DNA of 28,897 bases from an uncultured Clostridium sp. (GTDB lineage: Bacteria; Bacillota; Clostridia; Lachnospirales; Lachnospiraceae). A program made the translations under genes and the position numbers. Shown here piece after piece: positions 8,378 to 15,760 of this stretch. The stretch's first letter is position 1. The number at the start of each line of letters is the position of its first letter. The stretch lies in the NCBI GenBank assembly GCA_900542035.1, contig UQMJ01000032.1, positions 1-28,897 of the forward strand. The letters are read 5' to 3'. The notes beneath the pieces are model-generated. The model was given only the letters and a program-made list of their open reading frames with translations, was not told the DNA's origin and ran no database searches.

Positions 8378-9787
8378 ATGAACCAGACTGATTTTGACGT
8401 AATTATCATCGGAGCCGGACCATCCGGTATTTTTTGCGCCTATGAATTAATCGAGAAAAAGCCGGATTTAAAAATCCTGATGATCGAAAAAGGCCGCCCT
8501 ATTGAAAAACGCGTCTGTCCCAAGCGTACCACAAAAGTCTGCGTAGGCTGCAAGCCTTGTTCCATTACCACTGGATTTGCAGGCGCCGGCGCATTCTCTG
8601 ACGGAAAACTTTCCTTATCTCCGGATGTAGGCGGACATCTGCCGGAAATCCTTGGGTATGATAAGGCCACTGAACTGATTCGGGAATCCGACAACATTTA
8701 TCTGAAATTTGGCGCAGATACCAATGTCTACGGCGTCGATAAGCAGAAGGAAATCGAGGAAATCCGCCGGAAAGCCATTCAGGCCAACTTAAAGTTAATT
8801 GAATGTCCAATCCGCCATCTGGGAACAGAGGAGGGATACAAAATCTATACCCGCCTCCAGGAGCATCTTTTATCCCAGGGCGTTCACATGGAATTTAACA
8901 CCATGGTTAAAAATATTATCATTGAAAACGGCCAGGCAGTAGGCGTCACTACTGATAAGGGCGAAACCTTTACTGCTCCGGAAATCGTTGCTGCAATCGG
9001 AAGGGAAGGTTCCGACTGGTTCAGCCACATCTGCGGCGAGCATGGCATCGAAACCCAAGTAGGTACTGTAGACATCGGCGTCCGTGTGGAAGTACGGGAC
9101 GAAATCATGGAATTTTTAAATAAAAATCTCTACGAAGCCAAGCTGGTCTACTATACCCCTACCTTTGACGACAAAGTTCGTACTTTCTGTACCAACCCGT
9201 CCGGCGAGGTCGCTACCGAATACTATGAAAACGGACTGGCAGTGGTAAACGGCCATGCATACAAATCCAAAGAGTATAAAACTACCAATACCAACTTTGC
9301 CCTTCTGGTATCCAAAAACTTTACCAAACCGTTTAAGACCCCGATTGAATACGGCAAGCACATCGCCCAGTTAAGCAATATGCTGTGCGACGGCAAGATT
9401 CTGGTTCAGACCTTCGGCGACTTCCAGAGAGGACGCCGCACTACTGAAGAACGTCTCTGCCGCAACAACCTGATCCCAACCTTAAAGGATGCCGTTCCAG
9501 GCGACTTATCCCTGGTTTTCCCGCACCGTATCATGGTGGACATTAAGGAAATGCTGCTGGCCCTGGATAAGGTAACCCCTGGTATTGCCAGCGATGAAAC
9601 TCTGCTGTATGGTGTAGAAGTCAAATTCTACTCAAACAAGGTAGTCGTAAACACCGACTTTGAAACCAGCATCAAAGGCCTTCGCGCTATCGGCGACGGC
9701 GCTTCCGTTACCCGCGGTCTGCAGCAGGCCTCTGCCAACGGAATCAGCGTTGCAAGAAGCATTTTAAAAAAGCATTTTGAACTGTAA
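8378..9787 (+). CDS. FAD-dependent oxidoreductase (COG2509-like) with putative Fe-S motif
   Basis: This protein of about 469 residues is an uncharacterised FAD-dependent dehydrogenase. Near the N-terminus it has the dinucleotide-binding motif DVIIIGAGPSGIFCAYEL followed by a typical acidic strand end (LMIEKG). A cluster of four cysteines with spacing C-x7-C-x2-C-x2-C, about residues 47-61, suggests an iron-sulfur cluster. The conserved GFAGAGAFSDGKLS follows, and the C-terminus has the second flavin motif AIGDGASVTRGLQQASANG. The reaction is unknown. The start is ambiguous: a TTG at 8372 sits 6 bases after AGGAG, while the in-frame ATG at 8378 sits 12 bases after it; I report the ATG. It is a single-gene transcript behind a guanine-type riboswitch, so a link with purine metabolism is likely (inference). 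Confidence 0.85.
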   Translation: MNQTDFDVIIIGAGPSGIFCAYELIEKKPDLKILMIEKGRPIEKRVCPKRTTKVCVGCKPCSITTGFAGAGAFSDGKLSLSPDVGGHLPEILGYDKATELIRESDNIYLKFGADTNVYGVDKQKEIEEIRRKAIQANLKLIECPIRHLGTEEGYKIYTRLQEHLLSQGVHMEFNTMVKNIIIENGQAVGVTTDKGETFTAPEIVAAIGREGSDWFSHICGEHGIETQVGTVDIGVRVEVRDEIMEFLNKNLYEAKLVYYTPTFDDKVRTFCTNPSGEVATEYYENGLAVVNGHAYKSKEYKTTNTNFALLVSKNFTKPFKTPIEYGKHIAQLSNMLCDGKILVQTFGDFQRGRRTTEERLCRNNLIPTLKDAVPGDLSLVFPHRIMVDIKEMLLALDKVTPGIASDETLLYGVEVKFYSNKVVVNTDFETSIKGLRAIGDGASVTRGLQQASANGISVARSILKKHFEL

Positions 9788-9806
9788 TCCTGCAGAACAG
9801 ACTGTC

Positions 9807-9852
9807 AAAAAACAGGTGTCAGAAATCCAAGGATTTTCTGGCACCTGTTTCT
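9807..9852. terminator. Bidirectional terminator between flavoprotein gene and trmL
   Basis: A long near-perfect hairpin spans 9812-9848: ACAGGTGTCAGAAATCC pairs with GGATTTTCTGGCACCTGT. It is flanked by A6 on the left (T6 on the minus strand) and TTTCTTATTT on the right, so it can end both converging transcripts. Confidence 0.85.
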
Positions 9853-9862
9853 TATTTGTTTC

Positions 9863-10357
9863 TTATTTCCAGTCAAATTTTGTTAAATGGCCTTCCATAG
9901 TCATTTTCTCAAATCCGTTCTGCCGAAGCGCTTCATAAAGAATAATTGCAACGGAATTTGACAGATTTAAGGAACGGATATCTCCCCACATAGGGATTCT
10001 CACGCAGGTTTCCTGATGATCCAGAAGGATTTCTTCCGGAATCCCCCTGCTCTCCGGCCCAAACATAATATAGCAGTCCGGCTCATAGGAAACATCTGTA
10101 TACACGCTGGGCGCTTTTGTAGTCGCCATATAAATTTTGGCTTCCGGATTTTTCTCTAAAAAATCCTGAAAATCACTGTACACCGTCACGTCCAGTTTAT
10201 CCCAGTAATCCAGACCGGCTCTCTTTAACTGCTTTTCATTCAGCTTAAATCCCAGAGGCTCAATCAGATGAAGCCTGGTGTCCGTCGCCACGCAGGTCCG
10301 TCCGATATTTCCCGTATTGGCCGGCATCTCCGGCTCATATAATACAATATTAATCAT
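9863..10357 (-). CDS. trmL: tRNA (cytidine/uridine-34) 2'-O-methyltransferase TrmL
   Basis: A 164-residue SPOUT-superfamily methyltransferase that would methylate the wobble base of tRNA-Leu isoacceptors using S-adenosylmethionine. The three SPOUT motifs are clear: NTGNIGRTC at 14-22, FGPESRGIP at 99-107 and IPMWGDIRSLNLSNSVAI at 121-138, which form the trefoil knot. Length is standard for the minimal, dimeric TrmL/YibK type. It overlaps the preceding aminotransferase gene by 4 bp, is the last gene of the long minus-strand series, and is closed by the hairpin at 9812-9848. Confidence 0.94.
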   Translation of the reverse strand: MINIVLYEPEMPANTGNIGRTCVATDTRLHLIEPLGFKLNEKQLKRAGLDYWDKLDVTVYSDFQDFLEKNPEAKIYMATTKAPSVYTDVSYEPDCYIMFGPESRGIPEEILLDHQETCVRIPMWGDIRSLNLSNSVAIILYEALRQNGFEKMTMEGHLTKFDWK

Positions 10358-11529
10358 AATTCTTTCTCCAGTTTGTTGATAAAGCGTTTGATCCTCTCCA
10401 GAGCCTTTTTCAAATCCTCCAGGGAATAGGCGTAAGAAATACGCAAATAACCTTCTCCGCAGTCTCCGAACGCAGTGCCTGGGACAACCGCTACTTTTTC
10501 TTCTCTCAAAAGCCTGGTTGCAAACTCGTCAGAAGTCATTCCGAACCGCTTAATACACGGGAACGTGTAAAATGCTCCGTATGGTTCAAAACAGTCCAGT
10601 CCCATTTCCTTAAATTCGTGCATCAGATAACGGCGGCGCTGGTTATAGGCTTCCCGCATATTTTTAACGTCTTCATCGCTGTTGCGCAGCGCTTCCACTC
10701 CGGCATACTGGCTGGTGGTCGGCGCGCACATAATGGCAAACTGATGAATCTTTAACATCTGTGTCAGAATCTGTTCCGGCGCGCAGGCATATCCCAGACG
10801 CCATCCAGTCATGGCAAAGGCCTTGGAAAATCCGTTGATTAACACCGTTCTCTCCTTCATGCCAGGAAAAGAAGCAATGGTAGTATGTTCGCCCTTATAG
10901 GTAAGCTCCGAGTAAATCTCATCGGAAATTACAAATAAATCTTTTTCTATTACAATCTTTGCAATGGCCTCCAGATCTTCTTTTTCCATAATTGCTCCGG
11001 TCGGATTATTGGGGAATGGAAGCACTAAAATCTTGGTATTCGGCGTAATTTTCTCCAGCAGCTTTTCCGGAGTCAGCCGGAAATCATCTTTGGCCTCCAG
11101 CTCAATAATAACCGGAACGCCCCCTGCTAAAACCGTACAAGGCACATAAGAAACGTAGCTCGGCTGCGGAATCAGGACTTCCTCTCCTGCCCCAGGATTA
11201 ATCATGGCTCTTAAAGCGATGTCGATGGCTTCGCTGCCGCCTACTGTTACCATAATTTCATTGGAATAATCGTAAAGCACATGGTAACGGCGTTTTAAAT
11301 ATCTGGAGATTTCTTCTTTTAATTCCTTTAAGCCTGCATTAGAAGTATAAAAAGTACGTCCCCGTTCCAGGGAATAAATGCCTTCCTCCCGAATATGCCA
11401 GGGAGTATCAAAATCCGGCTCGCCTACGCCCAGGGAAATAGCGTCCTTCATTTCACTTACAATATCAAAGAATTTACGGATTCCAGACGGCGGAATCTGC
11501 ACAATGGTATCAGATAATGGATTTCTCAT
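10354..11529 (-). CDS. PLP-dependent aminotransferase, class I/II
   Basis: A 391-residue fold-type I aminotransferase of the aspartate/aromatic group. The PLP-lysine is Lys236 in NGFSKAFAMTGWRLGY; Asp203 (ISDEIYSEL), Asn175 in FPNNPTG and Arg244 complete the cofactor site, and SLGVGEPDFDTP at 32-43 is the N-terminal substrate motif. It probably transfers the amino group between an aromatic or acidic amino acid and 2-oxoglutarate, but the exact substrate is not determined by sequence. The start overlaps the end of the Lrp-type gene by 4 bp, so the regulator and enzyme are translationally coupled and the regulator may sense the enzyme's substrate (inference). Confidence 0.9.
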   Translation of the reverse strand: MRNPLSDTIVQIPPSGIRKFFDIVSEMKDAISLGVGEPDFDTPWHIREEGIYSLERGRTFYTSNAGLKELKEEISRYLKRRYHVLYDYSNEIMVTVGGSEAIDIALRAMINPGAGEEVLIPQPSYVSYVPCTVLAGGVPVIIELEAKDDFRLTPEKLLEKITPNTKILVLPFPNNPTGAIMEKEDLEAIAKIVIEKDLFVISDEIYSELTYKGEHTTIASFPGMKERTVLINGFSKAFAMTGWRLGYACAPEQILTQMLKIHQFAIMCAPTTSQYAGVEALRNSDEDVKNMREAYNQRRRYLMHEFKEMGLDCFEPYGAFYTFPCIKRFGMTSDEFATRLLREEKVAVVPGTAFGDCGEGYLRISYAYSLEDLKKALERIKRFINKLEKEL

Positions 11530-12008
11530 AAGCTAATCGGCATCCTTTCATCGTGGATCGGATCTGCAATGACCGTCCCATGATCTTTATATTTTTTCAA
11601 TACAAAGTGGGTCGCCGTACTCAGTACAGAATCCAGGGTGGAAAGTTTTTCAGATACAAAAAGCGCTACCTGGCGCATGGTCTTTCCTTCAATAATAACC
11701 GTAAAATCATAACCGCCGGACATTAAAAATACGGAATCCACCTCGCTGTACTGGTAAATGCGTTCTGCAATCTTGTCAAAGCCCATGCCTCTCTGAGGAG
11801 TAACCTTCACTTCGATTAAAGCCTGTACTTTTTCTTCGCTGGTGTTGTCCCAGTTAATCAGGGTATGGTATCCGCAGATAATCCGCTCTTTTTCCATGTC
11901 CGCGATTTCATTGGCCACCGCCACTTCACTCTCTCCTAACAGAATCGCCAGATCGTGAATGTCGATTCTGCTGTTTTTTTCCAGTACCGCTAAAATCCTC
12001 TCTCTCAT
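11526..12008 (-). CDS. Lrp/AsnC family transcriptional regulator
   Basis: A 160-residue feast/famine regulator. The N-terminal winged helix-turn-helix (about 1-50, with SRIDIHDLAILLGESEVAVA) binds DNA; the C-terminal RAM domain (about 65-140) oligomerises and binds an amino acid effector. AAGGAGG lies about 7 bases before the ATG. It overlaps the aminotransferase gene by 4 bp and follows the AIRS-like gene by 30 bases. The helix-turn-helix is complete, so it should bind DNA; candidate targets are its own operon and amino acid genes (inference). Confidence 0.92.
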   Translation of the reverse strand: MRERILAVLEKNSRIDIHDLAILLGESEVAVANEIADMEKERIICGYHTLINWDNTSEEKVQALIEVKVTPQRGMGFDKIAERIYQYSEVDSVFLMSGGYDFTVIIEGKTMRQVALFVSEKLSTLDSVLSTATHFVLKKYKDHGTVIADPIHDERMPISL

Positions 12009-12038
12009 GTTGTCTCCTCCTTAACGTTCTTGTTTTTC

Positions 12039-12626
12039 CTATATCTGGGGCTTAAAATCCGGCAGTACCCGATATATTTCATCCGGCCTCGGCCGTTCCA
12101 TGCAGCCCATTTCATCGCCATAGCGGATTTCTTTTGCCGCTCCTGGCGCTGTCTGTCCAATTACAGCGGCCCAAATCCCCTGCTCCCTGAACCTGGCAGC
12201 CAGACGTCCTCCATTGTCTGATACCATTACAGCGCAGTTGCCGGACCATAACCGGTACGGGGTCAGCTCATACCGTTCGCAGAGCTCAATGGTGCTCTGC
12301 CTTACGGGAATTGCCCGAAGGTCAATGGAAATCCCTGTGTGATAGGTTCCGGAAAGCGTCCAAAGGGCGGTGAAAATACCGCCCTCTCCTGTCATTTCAA
12401 ATTCCGTTGCCCCTAATCTTTCTGCATTTTCCCAGGTAAGCTTTCCGTCTGTCTCTGTCTTAATAAGAAATTGATTGAAATACTCTTTTGAAAACCTCTG
12501 GAGCAGTTCTTCCTGCTTTGCCCTTGCAATGGCAGCCGTTCCCAGCTCCCCGATGTAACCGGCGGCCACCAAATCCTGGCCCAGCTCCATCCGTCCAAGT
12601 TTTTCTCTGTCTATCTTCCGAATCAT
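12039..12626 (-). CDS. Stand-alone AIR-synthase-related (HypE-like) C-terminal domain protein
   Basis: This 195-residue protein resembles the C-terminal AIRS domain found in HypE, ThiL, SelD and PurM. The best-matching stretch is GATEFEMTGEGGIFTALWTL, which parallels the TEGG block of HypE, followed by IDLRAIPVRQSTIELCERY and a C-terminal half ending in RPDEIYRVL. It lacks the N-terminal ATP-binding half with its glycine/aspartate-rich loop and lacks the C-terminal PRIC-type cysteine of HypE, so it is unlikely to be a working hydrogenase maturase. Its ATG overlaps the VanW gene stop codon (ATGA), implying coupled translation. The function is unknown; the assignment rests on pattern recognition. 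Confidence 0.65.
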   Translation of the reverse strand: MIRKIDREKLGRMELGQDLVAAGYIGELGTAAIARAKQEELLQRFSKEYFNQFLIKTETDGKLTWENAERLGATEFEMTGEGGIFTALWTLSGTYHTGISIDLRAIPVRQSTIELCERYELTPYRLWSGNCAVMVSDNGGRLAARFREQGIWAAVIGQTAPGAAKEIRYGDEMGCMERPRPDEIYRVLPDFKPQI

Positions 12627-14209
12627 ACTGCTGCTCCTTCTGCCGCAACTTCAGGCGCCGGCGCTGGTGCGGGAGTTTCTGCAGGCTGCGGCGCTGGCGT
12701 CTCTGCAGGCGCTGCCGGCTGCGTCTCCAGCCCGATTCCAGGGCCATATGCGTCCGGATGAGTTTCCTGGGGCTGTGTCGGCTCCGGATTCGTTGGCGCA
12801 GGTTCGGAAGGCGCCGGCGTTTCCGGAACAACCGGCTGTCCTATCGGCGGTACTGGCGCAGATACTGCTGCCGGCCCCACGCGGTAAACAGCTTTGGATG
12901 CGTAATAAACGTCCTCATTTAACAAGGTCTTTTCCACTTCTTTTCCATCTATATACACATATTTCCACAGCCTGGATTCCAGTCCGTAATGAGCCGACTG
13001 CTCTTTTACCCTGGCTCCTGGCTTTAAAGACGGATCCGGAATTTCTTTCGGCGCTCCTGGATCCGTTCTTCTCAGAGTCTCCGACACATACTTGACCTCT
13101 CGGTTGGCTGGTCTGGTCTCTTTTCCATAAATTGTAAACGTCAGGGTTCTTCCCTCTGTCTTTCCTTCTACATAAATCGGCGTGCTGTAATTGTTGGTAA
13201 TCTTAATATCCTTTACCGTTCCCGCAATGGCCGCGTCCATAGAAGGTTTTACGTAAGTTACAATCATGGAATGGTTCTGTCTCTGGGTAATCTCCAGTTC
13301 TGCCTCCAACGCCGCATTGTAAAGAGTGGTTGCCAGCTGGCATACGCCTCCGCCAATGCTGTCCACTACTCTGCCGTTTTCGTAAGAAGCAGCATTTTTA
13401 TAGCCGTTTTCAACGGTAAGCGGCTGCAGGCATTCATAGCCAGACAGCGTTTCTCCAGGCATTAAAATATGGTTGTCTATCTTGGATGCGCCTACCTGGA
13501 CATTGGTCGCTCTGGCATAACCGCTGCTGCTGAAATCAGTAGAAAAGGTTCCTAAAACATCCTGAATCCCTTCCAGGTCTTCGGTCGTAATCCTTGGCTG
13601 CTTTTCTGCAACCTGGACGTCTACCGTAACGGCATATGACTCGCTGAGATATTCCACGCCATTTTTTAACAATTCATTAAATGCCATATTTGTGGCCTCT
13701 ATATCTATCGTTTGCCCCGCCACAGAAGGCGTGACAACAAGCTCTCCATCTACCACATCGATTGACGCGTCTGCTGGTTCTTCCAGCAGTCCGGCTGACT
13801 TGCTTTCAATAAAGTCTTTTACTTTTCCTTCCTCTACTGAAACTTCTACGCCGATGTGCTCCGGTTCTGCCTTCAAATCCACCTGGGTCACATAGCGTTT
13901 TATCAGATTTCCGCCCTGATACTCTGCCAGCGCCTGGCCAACCTCTTCCTGGTTGCTCCAGAACAGTCCCAGTTCGCCTGCGGTGGTGTCTGCCTCTTCT
14001 CCCACAATGTCCAGGGTAATCTTCTTATCAGATAAGGTCTTTACATATTCTGCAATCGCCTGATCCGCTTCCTCTTTCGTCATTCCTCCCAGACTGATTT
14101 CATCTGCGTAAACGCCTTCCGGTATCCGGCTTTCTGCCCATGCCGGAACTGCCGGCACAAACGTCAGGGCTGCTGCACAGATTCCGATTCCCCAATATTG
14201 TTTTACCAT
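12623..14209 (-). CDS. Secreted VanW-family protein with G5-like domain and Pro/Ala-rich tail
   Basis: A 528-residue exported protein. A signal peptide ends near VPAVPAWA (about residue 25). Then come peptidoglycan-binding-4-type repeats (about 30-210, with the E-G-V-Y motif and E-A-D-Q), a VanW domain (about 215-360) with the hallmark GGGVCQLATTLYNAALEAELE, a G5-like segment (about 370-445), and an 85-residue tail dominated by Pro, Ala, Glu, Gln and Thr that probably spans or anchors in the cell wall. The ATG at 14209 has AAAGGA 8 bases upstream; an upstream TTG at 14215 is too close to that site. VanW proteins occur in some vancomycin clusters, but this lone copy gives no evidence of resistance and no van genes are nearby. 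Confidence 0.9.
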   Translation of the reverse strand: MVKQYWGIGICAAALTFVPAVPAWAESRIPEGVYADEISLGGMTKEEADQAIAEYVKTLSDKKITLDIVGEEADTTAGELGLFWSNQEEVGQALAEYQGGNLIKRYVTQVDLKAEPEHIGVEVSVEEGKVKDFIESKSAGLLEEPADASIDVVDGELVVTPSVAGQTIDIEATNMAFNELLKNGVEYLSESYAVTVDVQVAEKQPRITTEDLEGIQDVLGTFSTDFSSSGYARATNVQVGASKIDNHILMPGETLSGYECLQPLTVENGYKNAASYENGRVVDSIGGGVCQLATTLYNAALEAELEITQRQNHSMIVTYVKPSMDAAIAGTVKDIKITNNYSTPIYVEGKTEGRTLTFTIYGKETRPANREVKYVSETLRRTDPGAPKEIPDPSLKPGARVKEQSAHYGLESRLWKYVYIDGKEVEKTLLNEDVYYASKAVYRVGPAAVSAPVPPIGQPVVPETPAPSEPAPTNPEPTQPQETHPDAYGPGIGLETQPAAPAETPAPQPAETPAPAPAPEVAAEGAAV

Positions 14210-14247
14210 ACTCAAAATCCTTTACTCCCACCGTCCTGAATTGTCCA

Positions 14248-14358
14248 TTAAATTGCAAGCGCGCTGAGTACCAGAGGAAGTACCATTGCGATTACTAATA
14301 AAATTACAATTACGGCAGATACAATTTTCTTTGTCTTCTTATCGTTCATATTGATCAT
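14248..14358 (-). CDS. Small single-pass membrane protein (36 residues)
   Basis: A short open frame missed by length filters encodes a peptide starting MINMNDKKTKKIVSA, followed by one continuous hydrophobic stretch (about residues 13-36) rich in Val, Ile and Leu that ends at the stop. A positively charged N-terminus before a single helix predicts the N-terminus in the cytoplasm. AGAGGTG lies 7 bases before the ATG at 14358, overlapping the space after the exonuclease gene, and the frame fits exactly between that gene (13-base gap) and the VanW gene. Charge, hydrophobicity and ribosome site argue that it is real. The layout recalls the small stress-linked membrane peptide Prli42 of Bacilli, but I cannot claim homology. 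Confidence 0.72.
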   Translation of the reverse strand: MINMNDKKTKKIVSAVIVILLVIAMVLPLVLSALAI

Positions 14359-14371
14359 AATTCTTCACCTC

Positions 14372-15085
14372 TTATATTTTACCATACCGAGACAGAATCT
14401 GATCCGTCAGTCGGGATGCTTCATTCCTTGTCAAATGCTCAATTTGCAAAGATACGTTTATTCTATGATATTTTATCAAATCATGCAAGCGTTCTTTTTG
14501 CCTTTTTGTAGCCGGCTGTTCTCTTTTTACGCGGTAAATCAAGGGTTTCTGCCAAAATGCGTCCGGCTGTTCTGCCCCGTAGGCCGCCATCAGCGCAAGA
14601 TACAGACGGCTGGCCGCCCTGGCGTCTTCTTCCGCCCTGTGAGCCGTTTTCATTGGCACATGAAAATACCGGCAGGCCGCAGACAGATTTTTCTTTTCTT
14701 CTTTCGGCATAAATTGCCTGCAAAGAGCCAGGGTATCGATTCCATTTTTCTCCCAGGCGGAAATCTTTCCCCAGTTTAAAGCCGCTCTCTTTAAAAAACT
14801 GTAATCAAACAGAATCCTGTGTCCCAGCAGGGGAAGATCGCCTGCAAATTCTACCGCATCTTTTATAACGTCTTCAATGTCCGGCGCGTCTTCCAGCATG
14901 GACGCCTGGATTCCGGTCAGCTGGACAATCCGCTCCGGAAGCTCTCTTCTGGGATTGACAAACGTGGAAAACCGCTCTGTCTCCTCTCCGTCTATCACTT
15001 TTACGGCGCCAATCTCTATGATTTTATCCTGTTTTGCATCAAGCCCTGTCGTCTCGATGTCTATGGCAACATAAGATCGATCCAT
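14372..15085 (-). CDS. DnaQ-like DEDDh 3'-5' exonuclease
   Basis: A 237-residue exonuclease of the DNA polymerase III epsilon/PolC-proofreading superfamily. The metal ligands of the DEDDh type are Asp9 and Glu11 (AIDIETTGL), Asp94 (HRILFDYSFL), and His149 with Asp154 (TAHRAEEDA). After the nuclease domain (about 1-170) there is a basic C-terminal extension with a short helical motif, ATKRQKERLHDLIKY to LTRNEASRLTDQIL, seen in several nucleases and of unknown role. It could act in DNA repair or RNA turnover. It follows nth by 18 bases, so two nucleic acid enzymes are adjacent. Confidence 0.9.
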   Translation of the reverse strand: MDRSYVAIDIETTGLDAKQDKIIEIGAVKVIDGEETERFSTFVNPRRELPERIVQLTGIQASMLEDAPDIEDVIKDAVEFAGDLPLLGHRILFDYSFLKRAALNWGKISAWEKNGIDTLALCRQFMPKEEKKNLSAACRYFHVPMKTAHRAEEDARAASRLYLALMAAYGAEQPDAFWQKPLIYRVKREQPATKRQKERLHDLIKYHRINVSLQIEHLTRNEASRLTDQILSRYGKI

Positions 15086-15103
15086 GTTTCTCTCCTGATC
15101 CTT

Positions 15104-15757
15104 TTACTCTTGTGCGCTTGGACAGTCATCCTTTAAAAAACATTCCCTGCACTTCGGGCTTCTGGCTGTACAGATAGTCCGTCCCAGCGTAATAATATGG
15201 ATGTTCCACAAAATCCAGTGATCCTTTGGCAGAACTTCCATCAGACTGTACTCTATCTTTTCCGGATCTTCCTCCGCAGTCAGCCCCAGTTTTCGGGAAA
15301 TCCGCTTTACATGGGTGTCTACTACAATACTGGGCTCATTATAAATATTGCCCCGAATCACATTGGCCGTTTTTCGTCCTACCCCTGCCAGGGAAGTCAG
15401 ATCGTTTATATCTTCCGGCACAATTCCCCCATATTTTTCCACCAGGTCTTTGCAGCAGGAGATGATATTTTTTGCTTTCATGTGGTAAAAGCCAATGGAA
15501 TGGATGTCCTGTTCCAGTTCCTTAAGATTAGCATCTGCAAATTTCTCTAAAGTATCATACTTTTTAAATAAATCTGCCGTTACGATGTTGACTCTTGCGT
15601 CCGTACACTGGGCGCTGAGAATCACTGCGATTAAAAGCTGCCAGGGCGTCTCATGGTTCAGATAGCACCGGTATTCCGTCCCGTATTCCCTGTCCAGCGC
15701 CGCTAAAATCCGGCTTACCCTCTGCTCCCGTTCTTTCTTGCTTTCTTTTTTTGCCAT
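15104..15757 (-). CDS. nth: Endonuclease III
   Basis: Nth is a base-excision DNA glycosylase/AP lyase removing oxidised pyrimidines. The 217-residue protein contains the helix-hairpin-helix LTSLAGVGRKTANVI with catalytic Lys129, Asp147 in VVDTHVKR, and the [4Fe-4S] ligands Cys196, Cys203, Cys206 and Cys212 in the exact C-x6-C-x2-C-x5-C spacing. All key residues are present, so it should be active. It starts 3 bases after the radical SAM gene stop. Confidence 0.97.
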   Translation of the reverse strand: MAKKESKKEREQRVSRILAALDREYGTEYRCYLNHETPWQLLIAVILSAQCTDARVNIVTADLFKKYDTLEKFADANLKELEQDIHSIGFYHMKAKNIISCCKDLVEKYGGIVPEDINDLTSLAGVGRKTANVIRGNIYNEPSIVVDTHVKRISRKLGLTAEEDPEKIEYSLMEVLPKDHWILWNIHIITLGRTICTARSPKCRECFLKDDCPSAQE

Positions 15758-15760
15758 CTT

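Noticed and set aside
12039..12626. Functional hydrogenase maturation factor HypE
   Set aside because: Only the C-terminal AIRS-like domain is present; the ATP-binding half and terminal cysteine motif are missing and no hyp genes are nearby.
12460..12831. Arginine/glutamine-rich 123-codon minus-strand frame
   Set aside because: An off-frame reading of the GC-rich tail of the VanW gene and the start of the AIRS-like gene; the low-complexity basic sequence is a by-product of the Pro/Ala codons.
12623..14209. Vancomycin resistance determinant
   Set aside because: VanW-domain proteins are common in Clostridia without resistance; no ligase, dehydrogenase or D,D-dipeptidase genes are present.
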